DNA from: Rhodoferax lacus
GTDB taxonomy: Bacteria; Pseudomonadota; Gammaproteobacteria; Burkholderiales; Burkholderiaceae_C
Assembly: GCF_003415675.1 (NCBI RefSeq)
Contig: NZ_QFZK01000013.1
Coordinates: 1-64,000 of the forward strand
Direction of reading: 5' to 3'
Length of the DNA: 64,000 nucleotides
Both the position numbers and the translations under genes were made by a program. This document shows positions 43,272 to 51,431 of the stretch, in pieces; positions within the stretch are counted from its first letter, which is position 1; every line of letters begins with the position of its first letter. The notes beneath the pieces were generated by a model, which saw nothing but the letters and a program-made list of their open reading frames with translations, was not told the DNA's origin and did no database searches.

Positions 43272-44225
43272 TCAATTCGACAACAAAGCACCCTGATGCA
43301 AATCCAATTTGTCAGCCACATACTGGCTGACAAACAGGTCCAGGTGCGCCCCCCCGGCATTTTTGTAAACCGTGCGGTCTTCAGGTGAACGCCGGAACGC
43401 TGGCATCTGACACAGGTCGAACAGGTCCGTTTCCATCTGATCTGTCCGAATCACCTGCTCGCGTAACGGGATCTGAATGTCACCGGACGCGGCAGCATTG
43501 CTCCGATCATCCACAAAGACACGGGCGCCTCTGAACACCTCGCAATCGGCCTCCTGCATATCGGGCCGATACCCTCCAACCAGATCCACATGGGTTCCCG
43601 GTCGAACGCATGCACCACGGATCACGGGGGTGGTTGCACTGGTGGCGGCCGTAATGATGTCTGCCCGGCCTACGGCAGCATCCAAGTCATCGACAATACG
43701 CACCTGGATATTCCTTGCCTCAAGGTCTTTGCGCGCTGATACCAATTTGGAGGAAGTGCGATTCCACAGCAAGACTTCACGGATGGAAGGTCGGATGTGC
43801 AGATAGGCATCCGTCAATGCCCTTGCCACGGGCCCTGACCCCAGCACGAGCAGCACTTCACTATCCTTTCGGCTCAATATGCTGGCCGCCAGTGCGGAAT
43901 CGGCCGCTGTCTTCCAGCGTGTAATTTCCGGACCATCCAGGACGGCGGCGATGCCTTTGGTACGTTCGTCCAGAACCAGGAACAGGGCCTGCTCCATTGG
44001 CAGGGGCGGGCTTGCAAAGCTGTTTGCCGGATGGATGGAGGCAAGTTTGAACCCAGCGCCCCTGCCCGGAACGATGACACCCCGGCTGAACAAACCAAAA
44101 GCGTCATCCCCTACGTAGTAGCCGTCACCCATGGGTCGGGGACCCAGGTGTCCGTCGCGCATGGCGTTAAGGACACCATCCCAATGGAGTACCGATCTGA
44201 TTTGCTGTGCGGAAATGATCTGCAT
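43272..44225 (-). CDS. Ornithine cyclodeaminase/mu-crystallin family protein, probable imino-acid reductase
   Basis: A 317-residue Rossmann-fold enzyme. The NAD(P) motif is LLVLGSGPVARALTDAYL, and the family patterns HLGPRPMGDG, PGRGAGFKLASIHPAN and GACVRPGTHVDLVGGYRPDM are present. Besides ornithine cyclodeaminase the family holds Delta1-pyrroline-2-carboxylate reductases (LhpI type), which make L-proline from trans-3-hydroxyproline or proline breakdown products. Next to a proline-racemase-family gene with a Ser/Cys site that activity is the better fit. It is the last gene of the minus-strand run, 15 bp after the racemase-family gene. Confidence 0.82.
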   Translation of the reverse strand: MQIISAQQIRSVLHWDGVLNAMRDGHLGPRPMGDGYYVGDDAFGLFSRGVIVPGRGAGFKLASIHPANSFASPPLPMEQALFLVLDERTKGIAAVLDGPEITRWKTAADSALAASILSRKDSEVLLVLGSGPVARALTDAYLHIRPSIREVLLWNRTSSKLVSARKDLEARNIQVRIVDDLDAAVGRADIITAATSATTPVIRGACVRPGTHVDLVGGYRPDMQEADCEVFRGARVFVDDRSNAAASGDIQIPLREQVIRTDQMETDLFDLCQMPAFRRSPEDRTVYKNAGGAHLDLFVSQYVADKLDLHQGALLSN

Positions 44226-44240
44226 GGGTTGCGCTGCTGG

Positions 44241-45293
44241 CTACGGCCAGATGTCTCCCAGGGTATAGCCCTCGGGGAAGGGGTCATCGTGGTCCAGAAC
44301 GATGGTGTTAATGCCGTGGATCCAGCTGCTGCCCGCCAGCGTGGGCACGACCGCGGCTTTGTCGCCGATGCGGGCTTCTTCCACCAGACGGCCGGTGTAG
44401 ACGGTGCCCAGGATGCCCTGGTGTCGGAAGTCCTGCTGCAGCGGCAACTCGCCCTTGGCGTGCAGTACTGCCATCTTCGCGCAAGTGCCGGTGCCGCAGG
44501 GGCAGCGGTCAATCGCACCGGTCCAGGTGGACGGATCATCCCAGGAGAGCGGACCGGTCGGCATGGTGACGGCATTTTTCCAGTCGGCGCGTGGGTCATC
44601 GCTCGGGCCGGAGAGTTGCGAGATGGTGATGCCCACGCCGGGGTAATCCGGATGCGCCACCGGCAGTTGCTCAATAGCCGCTTGCCGGATCATTGCCGAG
44701 ACCCGCGTGATCTCGCGACCATGTTCAGGTTGGAGCTCCAGCCCCGGGAACTGACGGACATCGGCAATGGCGTAGAACATGCCACCCCAGCCCACGTCCA
44801 CGCGCACCTTTCCCAGATGCGGCACGTCGATGACCGCATCCAGATGCGCCGCAAAGGCCGGAACGTTTTTGAACTTCACGCTCTTGACTTTGCCGTCTTT
44901 GCACTCGGCGCTGATGCGGATCAGCCCGGCAGGAGCCTCCAGCGTCAGCTCCGTGACTGGCTCCGTCATGGGCAGCATGCCCATCTCCAGCAGCACGGTG
45001 GCCACGGAGATGGTGTTGCCACCCGACATCATGGGGTACTCCACCTGCTCCAGGATGATGAAGCCGGCATCCGCTTCCGGGTGGCAGGGCGGCACGATGA
45101 TGTTGCAGCAGTGCGCCGGGTAGCCACGCGGCTCACGCAGCAGCAGCTTGCGCAGGCCGTCATCATGGGCCTCCAGCCATTGCATCTTGGCGTAGACGGT
45201 GTCACCAGGAATATGCGGAATGCCGCCAGTGACCACACGCATGGGAATGCCCGAATGCGTTTCCACGGCGTGGATGGTTCTCTTGAATCCCAT
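44241..45293 (-). CDS. Proline racemase-family protein, Ser/Cys type (trans-3-hydroxyproline dehydratase or 4-hydroxyproline epimerase)
   Basis: A 350-residue member of the proline racemase superfamily. The first catalytic position, normally Cys, is Ser90 (YPMMSGGNTISVATV). The second keeps Cys in DRCPCGTGTCAKM. Published work on this superfamily links Ser/Cys and Thr/Cys sites to trans-3-hydroxy-L-proline dehydratase, some Ser/Cys members also epimerising 4-hydroxyproline, whereas proline racemases are Cys/Cys. The product of dehydration, pyrroline-2-carboxylate, would be the substrate of the reductase-like protein encoded just downstream. I chose the ATG at 45293, where the family begins (MGFKRTIHAVETHSGIPMRV). 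Confidence 0.85.
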   Translation of the reverse strand: MGFKRTIHAVETHSGIPMRVVTGGIPHIPGDTVYAKMQWLEAHDDGLRKLLLREPRGYPAHCCNIIVPPCHPEADAGFIILEQVEYPMMSGGNTISVATVLLEMGMLPMTEPVTELTLEAPAGLIRISAECKDGKVKSVKFKNVPAFAAHLDAVIDVPHLGKVRVDVGWGGMFYAIADVRQFPGLELQPEHGREITRVSAMIRQAAIEQLPVAHPDYPGVGITISQLSGPSDDPRADWKNAVTMPTGPLSWDDPSTWTGAIDRCPCGTGTCAKMAVLHAKGELPLQQDFRHQGILGTVYTGRLVEEARIGDKAAVVPTLAGSSWIHGINTIVLDHDDPFPEGYTLGDIWP

Positions 45294-45318
45294 GTGTCGG
45301 GTCCTCGCAATAATGAAT

Positions 45319-46296
45319 CTAGGGTGCCGCGCGCATGCTGCGCACCGCTGAAGGCGAGGTTCCATAGGTCTGCCTGAAGCGACTGGCGAAATGCGAGTGA
45401 TTTTTGTAGCCACAACGCAGTGCAATCTGGAAGAGCGGCTCCTTGCCGGTTCGCAGGAGCTCATGCGCCTTGTCCAGGCGCAACTTTTCTGCGTAGGCTG
45501 AGGGCGACAGGCCCAGCTCCGATTTGAACAGTCGCTCCAGTTGCCGCACGCTCAATCGGACCTGGCATGCGATGAATTCGCAAGATATCGGGTTCTCTAC
45601 GCTGCGCTCTATCAGCAGCATGGCCCGACGGATGCGGTCGTCCTTGGCGCGCTCGGACAGCGGCGGCGTGGGCTGGATAGCTGCACCTGGCTGCAATGTC
45701 TCCTCAATCAGGATGCGCAGAGCTTTGTTGGCCTGGGAGCGGCCAGCAAAGGTTTCAATGATGTGAGCGGCCAGATGCACCACGCTGGTACCGCCCGCAC
45801 AGGTCAGGCGGTCATCCTCCACCACGTACAAGCCGTCCGAGCTGACCGGCACCTTGGGAAACTCAGCCACAAAGGCCTCGTGGTGGAACCAGCTCACGCA
45901 GGTGGTCGTGCCGTCCATCAAACCCAGTCGGGCCAGCACAAAGGAGCCTGTGCACAGGCCTACCAGCCGGACGCGTAGCGCGCCTGCACGTTGCAAAAAG
46001 TCGAGCGAGGCCCTGGGGCAACGTGACCCATTCAGCAGGCCGCCCACGACCACGATGTAGTCGAAATCAGAAGGGCTGGTCAGCAGCATGGTGGGCTTGA
46101 CCTCGACTCCTGCACTGGATCGGATGGGGCTCATGTCGTGGCTCAGGATGTCCCACTTGCAATGAATCGGGCGACTGCGGTCGCCCTCATCAGCAGCCAG
46201 CCGCAAGGTGTCCAAAAATGCGGAGAACGCGACCAGGGTGAAGTCCGGGCACAAGATGAACCCGACCCGAAGGGTGCGCTGCGCATGAGCGTTCAT
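45319..46296 (-). CDS. GlxA/GbdR-type AraC-family regulator
   Basis: A 325-residue regulator. A DJ-1/PfpI-like ligand domain (residues 10-200: VGFILCPDFTLVAFSAFLDT, nucleophile-elbow region GLCTGSFVLARL) is followed by an AraC DNA-binding domain (CQVRLSVRQLERLFKSELGL ... IALRCGYKNHSHFASRFRQT). Pseudomonas GbdR and CdhR, which sense glycine betaine, dimethylglycine or carnitine intermediates, have this architecture. Position between the betaine-type permease gene and the racemase-family gene supports a role as activator of this locus. The sensed ligand is not known. Confidence 0.87.
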   Translation of the reverse strand: MNAHAQRTLRVGFILCPDFTLVAFSAFLDTLRLAADEGDRSRPIHCKWDILSHDMSPIRSSAGVEVKPTMLLTSPSDFDYIVVVGGLLNGSRCPRASLDFLQRAGALRVRLVGLCTGSFVLARLGLMDGTTTCVSWFHHEAFVAEFPKVPVSSDGLYVVEDDRLTCAGGTSVVHLAAHIIETFAGRSQANKALRILIEETLQPGAAIQPTPPLSERAKDDRIRRAMLLIERSVENPISCEFIACQVRLSVRQLERLFKSELGLSPSAYAEKLRLDKAHELLRTGKEPLFQIALRCGYKNHSHFASRFRQTYGTSPSAVRSMRAAP

Positions 46297-46300
46297 GGCC

Positions 46301-47128
46301 TTAACGCCTGCCCTTTCCTTGCAGTGCCGCGCGCGTCAGACGGTCCAGCAGCAAGGCCACCGCCACGATGGACAGCCCGGCACGCAAGCCCAAGCCCATC
46401 TCCATGCGGGTCAAGCCGCGTGTCACTTCAGCCCCCAGCCCGCCGGCGCCCACCAGTCCGGCCAACACCACCATGGCCAGGCACATCAGAATGCACTGGT
46501 TCAGTCCCACCAGGATGGTGGGCATGGCAGCGGGCATTTCGATCTTGAACAAAATGGTCAGCGGCGGCGCACCCATAGCCTGGCCCAGTTCCAGCATTTC
46601 GTGGGGCACCTGCTTGAAGGCCAGCGTGGTGAGGCGCAGCATGGGCGGAATGCCGTAGATGATGGTGGCCATCATGGCTGGCACCCGGCCCAGGCTGAAG
46701 AAGATCACCGCCGGTATCAGGTACACCCACGGTGGCACGGTTTGCATGATGTCGAGCACCGGTCGCAGAGCAGCTTCCAGGCGCTTGCTGCGCGAGGCCA
46801 GCACACCCAGCGGAAAAGCAATCAGCACCGCAATCACCACCGACACCGTCACCAGGGCTAGGGTCTGCATGGTGGTTTCCCACTGGTTGTTGAGCACACA
46901 AAAGCCCAGCGTGCCCAGCACCAGCGCGGCGATGCGTAGCGAGAGCAGCAATGCAGCAGCCACTGCCACCACGCCGATCACGCCATACCAGGGCATGGCC
47001 ATCAGCACGGCTTCCACCGCGTCCAGCGAGGTTTCCACCACCAGGCCAATGAGCTTGAAGACCGGATGCCAATTCGCGTTGAGCCAGTCCACCGCAGGGC
47101 TGAGCAAGGTACCAGGGGAAAAGTTCAT
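46301..47128 (-). CDS. Betaine/proline-type ABC transporter permease (second ProW-like)
   Basis: A 275-residue permease of the ProW/OpuAB family with about six helices. The conserved loop GIPPMLRLTTLAFKQVPHEM followed by ELGQAMGAPPL couples to the ATPase, and the segment AMVVLAGLVGAGGLGAEVT is typical of the family. The gene overlaps the first permease by 4 bp (ATGA), implying a heterodimeric channel, as in several choline/betaine importers. The regulator gene begins 4 bp downstream. Confidence 0.9.
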   Translation of the reverse strand: MNFSPGTLLSPAVDWLNANWHPVFKLIGLVVETSLDAVEAVLMAMPWYGVIGVVAVAAALLLSLRIAALVLGTLGFCVLNNQWETTMQTLALVTVSVVIAVLIAFPLGVLASRSKRLEAALRPVLDIMQTVPPWVYLIPAVIFFSLGRVPAMMATIIYGIPPMLRLTTLAFKQVPHEMLELGQAMGAPPLTILFKIEMPAAMPTILVGLNQCILMCLAMVVLAGLVGAGGLGAEVTRGLTRMEMGLGLRAGLSIVAVALLLDRLTRAALQGKGRR

Positions 47129-47973
47129 CGGGTAGCTCCTGCCTTTTGGGTGCCCGCACTTTGGGTCAGGCGGTCCAGCACCATGGTTAATATGACGATG
47201 GCAATGGTGGCGTCAATCGACTTGGCAATGTCCAGCGTGCGGATGGCTTCGTAAATGGTTTGCCCCAGTCCGCCGGAGCCCACAATGCCAGCAATCACCA
47301 CCATGCCAAAAGCCATCATCAGGCTCTGGTTGATACCGGCCATGATGCTGGGAACAGCAAAGGGCAAGCGGATCTTGAAGAACATCTGCAGCGGGGCAAT
47401 GCCGTTGGCATGTCCCAGTTCGATGTACTCGTTGGGTGTGCGACGAATGCCCAGCGAGGTCAGGCGCAGTGCCGGAGCTATCGCCACCAACACCGTGGCC
47501 ACCAGCGAGGTGGCAGGGCCATAACCCAGCAGCGCAATGGCCGGCAGCAGATAAATATACGGTGGCAGCGTTTGCAGCATGTCCAGCAACGGCTCGGCCA
47601 GCTGGTCGAGCTTGGGGTGGTAGCCGGCCAGGATGCCCAGCGGCAAGGCAAGGCACAGGCCGATGGCGGTTGCAGCAATCACCAGCGCCAGGGTGTCCAT
47701 GGTCACACCCCATAGGCCCATGATGTTGCAGGCCAGCAGTCCCAGTCCGGCCAACAAACCGAAGCGCAGGCCCACCAGCCAAATGCCCAATCCCGCGAAA
47801 ACGGCAACCACCAAGTACAGCGAGGGTGTGGTCAGCAGCCAGTTGGTGCCGTTGTAAAAACCCTCCAATCCGTGGCGTGTGGTGTCGAACACAAAGCCAG
47901 CGTTGTCGCGCAGCCAGTTCAGCGCGTCTTCCACATGCGCATCAAATACTTCAATCGCTTGGGTGCTGTCCAT
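47125..47973 (-). CDS. Betaine/proline-type ABC transporter permease (first ProW-like)
   Basis: A 282-residue permease paralogous to its neighbour. It has an amphipathic N-terminal extension (DAHVEDALNWLRDNAGFVFD), then six helices, with the coupling loop APALRLTSLGIRRTPNEYIE and the family segment GMVVIAGIVGSGGLGQTIYE. It starts 3 bp after the ATPase gene ends. Together the pair should form the membrane channel for a quaternary amine. Confidence 0.9.
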   Translation of the reverse strand: MDSTQAIEVFDAHVEDALNWLRDNAGFVFDTTRHGLEGFYNGTNWLLTTPSLYLVVAVFAGLGIWLVGLRFGLLAGLGLLACNIMGLWGVTMDTLALVIAATAIGLCLALPLGILAGYHPKLDQLAEPLLDMLQTLPPYIYLLPAIALLGYGPATSLVATVLVAIAPALRLTSLGIRRTPNEYIELGHANGIAPLQMFFKIRLPFAVPSIMAGINQSLMMAFGMVVIAGIVGSGGLGQTIYEAIRTLDIAKSIDATIAIVILTMVLDRLTQSAGTQKAGATR

Positions 47974-47976
47974 GGC

Positions 47977-49065
47977 TCAGGCCTCCGCAGCGGCCTGGGC
48001 CGGCTTTTCCTGCACGCTCTTGAGCAGTGCCTTGGAGGTTACGATGCCGAGCAGCGCGCCGCCCTCCCACACCGCAACGGCGTGGTCGGGGGCTTCCACC
48101 ATGATGGCAATCAGCGCGTCCAGGTCAGCCTCGGGCGTGGCGCGCGGCAGGGCCTGCACGTCCACTTGCGGTGATGCCTTCTGGAACTCCGCCAGCGGGC
48201 GCAGCACCGAACGGGCGGTCACCAAATGCAGGTGCGAAATGCCGGCCACAAATTCGGCCACATAGGCATTGGCCGGGTTCAGCACAATGTCGGCGGCGGT
48301 GCCGGTCTGCACAATCACGCCATCCTTCATGATGGCAATGCGGTCGCCAATGCGCATCGCTTCGTCCAGGTCATGCGTGATGAACACGGCCGACTTGCCC
48401 AGCTCTTTGGCGAGCTGGCGGAATTCGTCCTGCAGTTGGCGGCGAATCAGTGGATCGAGCGCACTGAAGGGCTCGTCCATCAAAATGATTTCGGGGTCGG
48501 CGGCAATGGCGCGGGCCAGGCCTACCCGTTGCTGCATCCCGCCTGAGAGTTCGCGCGGCATCTTGTGGGTCCAGTCCGAAAGGCCTACTTTGGCCAACGC
48601 GGCAGTGGCTATTCTGTGGCGCTCAGCCTTGGGAACGCCCTGCACTTCCAGACCAAAGGCGGCATTCTCGAGCACGTTGCGGTGCGGCAGCAGGGCCACG
48701 GCCTGGAACACCATGCCGATGTGCTTGGCGCGCATGGCGCGAAGCTCGGCAGCATTCAGTTGCATCAGGTTCTGGCCCTTGATGTGGATCGCGCCGCCAC
48801 TGGGTTCGATCAGGCGGTTGAGCAGGCGAATCAACGTAGACTTGCCACTGCCCGACAAGCCCATGATGCAGAAGATCTCGCCCTTGCGGACCTGGATGTC
48901 GGCGTTGGAAACGCCAACCACGCAATCAAACTCGCGCAGCACTTCCGTCTTGGACAAGCCCCGCTCCGCGATGGCCTTCATGGCCTGGTGCGACTTGTCG
49001 CCAAATACTTTCCAGACCGATTTGCAATCGATCAGAACTTCCTGCGCGTCTGTGCTGCTGCTCAT
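47977..49065 (-). CDS. Betaine/proline-type ABC transporter ATP-binding protein (ProV-like)
   Basis: A 362-residue ATPase. Walker A is IMGLSGSGKSTLIRLLNRLI, the Q-loop region is IGMVFQAVALLPHRNV, the signature is ELSGGMQQRVGLARAI, and Walker B is IILMDEPFSALDPL. A C-terminal CBS-type region (residues about 280-350) is as in ProV/OpuAA, where it senses ionic strength. The central GLSKTEVLREFDCVVGVSNA insertion is characteristic of this subfamily. AAGGAGA precedes the ATG at 49065. Confidence 0.93.
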   Translation of the reverse strand: MSSSTDAQEVLIDCKSVWKVFGDKSHQAMKAIAERGLSKTEVLREFDCVVGVSNADIQVRKGEIFCIMGLSGSGKSTLIRLLNRLIEPSGGAIHIKGQNLMQLNAAELRAMRAKHIGMVFQAVALLPHRNVLENAAFGLEVQGVPKAERHRIATAALAKVGLSDWTHKMPRELSGGMQQRVGLARAIAADPEIILMDEPFSALDPLIRRQLQDEFRQLAKELGKSAVFITHDLDEAMRIGDRIAIMKDGVIVQTGTAADIVLNPANAYVAEFVAGISHLHLVTARSVLRPLAEFQKASPQVDVQALPRATPEADLDALIAIMVEAPDHAVAVWEGGALLGIVTSKALLKSVQEKPAQAAAEA

Positions 49066-49142
49066 CTCTGTTTTCTCCTTTATGGGGCCGCGCAAAGGTC
49101 GGCACATGCCAGCCCTTGCGCAACCATTTTTCCGACGACTAC

Positions 49143-49997
49143 TTAGTCTTTCTTGATATTGGACCAGCGCTTCATCAGGTCGGCGTGGCTGCCGTACCAG
49201 TCCTTCATCAGGTCATCCAGCTTCTTGCCATCGGCCAGATCCAGGTTGATGTCATTGAGGTCTTCGAGGGGCAGGTAGACACCGGCAATCAGCTCACGCG
49301 CGACCGGGTACTTGGCCGAAAAGCCCTTGTTGGCCAGCCAGTAATAGGTCTGGGGTGGGGGGAACACGCCCTTGGGGTCTTTCAGGAACTTCAGGTCGTA
49401 TTTCTTCATGAACTCCGAGGGTTCCCACACCGTGGTCACCACCCACTCCTTGCGGGCGGTGGCCGACTTCACAGCGGCCGACATGGCGGCGGTGCTGCCT
49501 TCGACCAGCTTGAGCTTGAGGCCGTAAGAGCCCACTGCCGTCTTGGCGTCGCGCATCAGGCCGGAGCCGGGCTCGATGCCCACGATCTTGCCGCCAAACT
49601 TGTCGGCATTGGCATTGAGCTGGTCAATGCTGTCAATGTTCACGTACTTGGGCACGGCAAACGACTGGTACAGACCGTGGGAGACAGCGGAGAGCTTTTC
49701 CAGGCGGCTCTTGTTCTTGTCCCAGTGGTCTTGCGAGATGTAGTTGACCTGGCTGGCCAGCAGCTGCACGTCACCCTTGGAGAGGGCGGCGAAGGCAATG
49801 CCCCACTCGGCAAAGGTGGTGACCTTGACGTTGTAGCCGGCATCCTCTAGCACCTTCTTGGTGACGGCCGTAATGGGCGTCAAGTCATCCCAGGACAGGG
49901 TGCCCATGGTGATGCTTTTCTCTTCGGCTGCGTGGGCCGAGAACATGGTCATGCCGGCCATGGCCACGGCGCATAGTGCTTTCACAAATTTCTTCAT
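49143..49997 (-). CDS. Betaine-type ABC transporter substrate-binding protein (ProX/OpuAC-like)
   Basis: A 284-residue periplasmic protein with a Sec signal peptide (MKKFVKALCAVAMAGMTMFS, cleavage near AHA-A). The OpuAC fold is seen in ITMGTLSWDDLTPITAVTKK, the tryptophan and tyrosines of which can build the aromatic cage that binds trimethylammonium head groups, and in QTYYWLANKGFSAKYPVARE. Glycine betaine, proline betaine, choline and carnitine are all possible ligands. It heads the transporter genes, with a 77-bp gap to the ATPase gene. Confidence 0.9.
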   Translation of the reverse strand: MKKFVKALCAVAMAGMTMFSAHAAEEKSITMGTLSWDDLTPITAVTKKVLEDAGYNVKVTTFAEWGIAFAALSKGDVQLLASQVNYISQDHWDKNKSRLEKLSAVSHGLYQSFAVPKYVNIDSIDQLNANADKFGGKIVGIEPGSGLMRDAKTAVGSYGLKLKLVEGSTAAMSAAVKSATARKEWVVTTVWEPSEFMKKYDLKFLKDPKGVFPPPQTYYWLANKGFSAKYPVARELIAGVYLPLEDLNDINLDLADGKKLDDLMKDWYGSHADLMKRWSNIKKD

Positions 49998-50079
49998 TTC
50001 GATTTACTCCTGTTGATGATGTCTAAAAACCCAAGAAGTTCTGCTGCCCGCAAACTCCTCACCATTGCAGCGCTGCGCT

Positions 50080-51426
50080 TTAGCTTTCGCGCCCCGCCCG
50101 CAATTCCTGCATTCGAATGACCGCGTTGATGCCCAGCCAAGCCACAGGCTCGGGCGGCAGACGGCGCGGTTTCGCTTGACTCTGTAATGCAGCCAGATGG
50201 GGTGACGGCGTGCCTGTTGCCAGGTCCGCCGCCAGTACACCGGCCAGGGTGCTTTTCACCGTGCCCAGACCGTTCTCCACACAGGCGGAGAAAAGACCGG
50301 GCTCGATTTCGCCAAACACCGACACGTTGTTGAGGGTCAGGCACAAGCGGCCCGCCCAGCTGTATTCCATTGGCACGGACTTCAACTCCGGAAAACGCGC
50401 GACAAAGGATTTGCCCTGGGCCACGCCAATGCGCGCCACCCGCGCATCGGACACCTGCATGCTGGGGTCATAGGTAAAGCGCGTACGCACGACGATCCGG
50501 CTCTTGCCATCGGTGGTGATCTTGCGCACCGTGGCACCCATGGGGTCTGCGGGCAGCAGTGCCCAGCGCGCAGCGCCACTGACCTTGCCGCCAAAGTCGG
50601 ATTGCTTGAACGCGGCGCTCATGGACGCATAGGTAAACACATGCATCAGCCGCCCCTTGCAGTGGCCGAAGTCCTGCAACAAGCCGTTGACAGCCAGGAT
50701 CACATTCGGCGCAGTGACCGAGCCCTTGGGTGTGCGAGCGCGCCAACTGCTGCCCTGTTTTTCCAGGGACTGCACCGGTGAGTTTTCAAACAGGTCGATC
50801 TGTTGGTGCAGGCCTGCGGCCAGTCCGTAGATGTAATCGGCCGGTTGGATCATCACCGCGCCAGGGGTGCGCAGTCCGCCCCGGTAGTAGTTGGTGCCGG
50901 TGAGTTCGCGCATGGCTTGGGCGTCCAGAATCTCGCGGGTCTCGCCAATGCCTTGCAGCGAGTCGGCATAACGGGCGTTGAGCTTCAGTCCGCGTTCGGT
51001 GGAAGCCGCATTGATCTTGCCCGAGGCATCGAAGGCCTCGCGGCTGATGCCGTACTCGGCGGCGGCGGACTTGGCGAAGTCAATCGCAAAACGGTTTTGC
51101 GTAATCTCCAGCGCGGTGGCCTCGGCACCGGCGGCGGAATATTCCCCGGAGCTGAGGTTGTGCGGTACGTCGATCATGTAGCCGGAGTTGCGCCCGGCCG
51201 GGCCTTGGGCCAACTGCCTGGCGTCCAGCACCACGATGCGATCTTTAGGCCGCAGCTGCAGCAGACGGCGCGCAGCAGACAGACCGCCGAAGCCGGCGCC
51301 GATGATGAGCCAGTCGGCCGTGCTATCGGCGTGCAATTCCTGCGGCGCAAACGGACGCGTGCTGATGGCCTCCCAGCCACTGCGACCGGTGTCCGCGGGT
51401 AAGGGCTTGACGACAATGCTGCGCAT
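50080..51426 (-). CDS. DAO-family FAD-dependent oxidoreductase
   Basis: A 448-residue flavoprotein. The dinucleotide-binding motif is WLIIGAGFGGLSAARRLLQL, followed by the ATG-like RNSGYMIDVPHN segment and a C-terminal FAD contact in ACVENGLGTVKSTLAGVLAA. Substrates in this family include D-amino acids, sarcosine, gamma-glutamylputrescine and D-hydroxyproline (LhpB type). In the present context oxidation of a cis-4-hydroxy-D-proline or N-methylproline intermediate is plausible. The PuuB-like resemblance, with an adjacent PuuC-like dehydrogenase, is the main alternative. It starts 5 bp after the dehydrogenase gene stop. Confidence 0.82.
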   Translation of the reverse strand: MRSIVVKPLPADTGRSGWEAISTRPFAPQELHADSTADWLIIGAGFGGLSAARRLLQLRPKDRIVVLDARQLAQGPAGRNSGYMIDVPHNLSSGEYSAAGAEATALEITQNRFAIDFAKSAAAEYGISREAFDASGKINAASTERGLKLNARYADSLQGIGETREILDAQAMRELTGTNYYRGGLRTPGAVMIQPADYIYGLAAGLHQQIDLFENSPVQSLEKQGSSWRARTPKGSVTAPNVILAVNGLLQDFGHCKGRLMHVFTYASMSAAFKQSDFGGKVSGAARWALLPADPMGATVRKITTDGKSRIVVRTRFTYDPSMQVSDARVARIGVAQGKSFVARFPELKSVPMEYSWAGRLCLTLNNVSVFGEIEPGLFSACVENGLGTVKSTLAGVLAADLATGTPSPHLAALQSQAKPRRLPPEPVAWLGINAVIRMQELRAGRES

Positions 51427-51431
51427 GGCTG

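Noticed and set aside
42730..43388. Several 70-125-codon frames in the katG-side junction
   Set aside because: No ribosome-binding sites, no recognisable protein features, and overlapping frames on both strands; better treated as non-coding.
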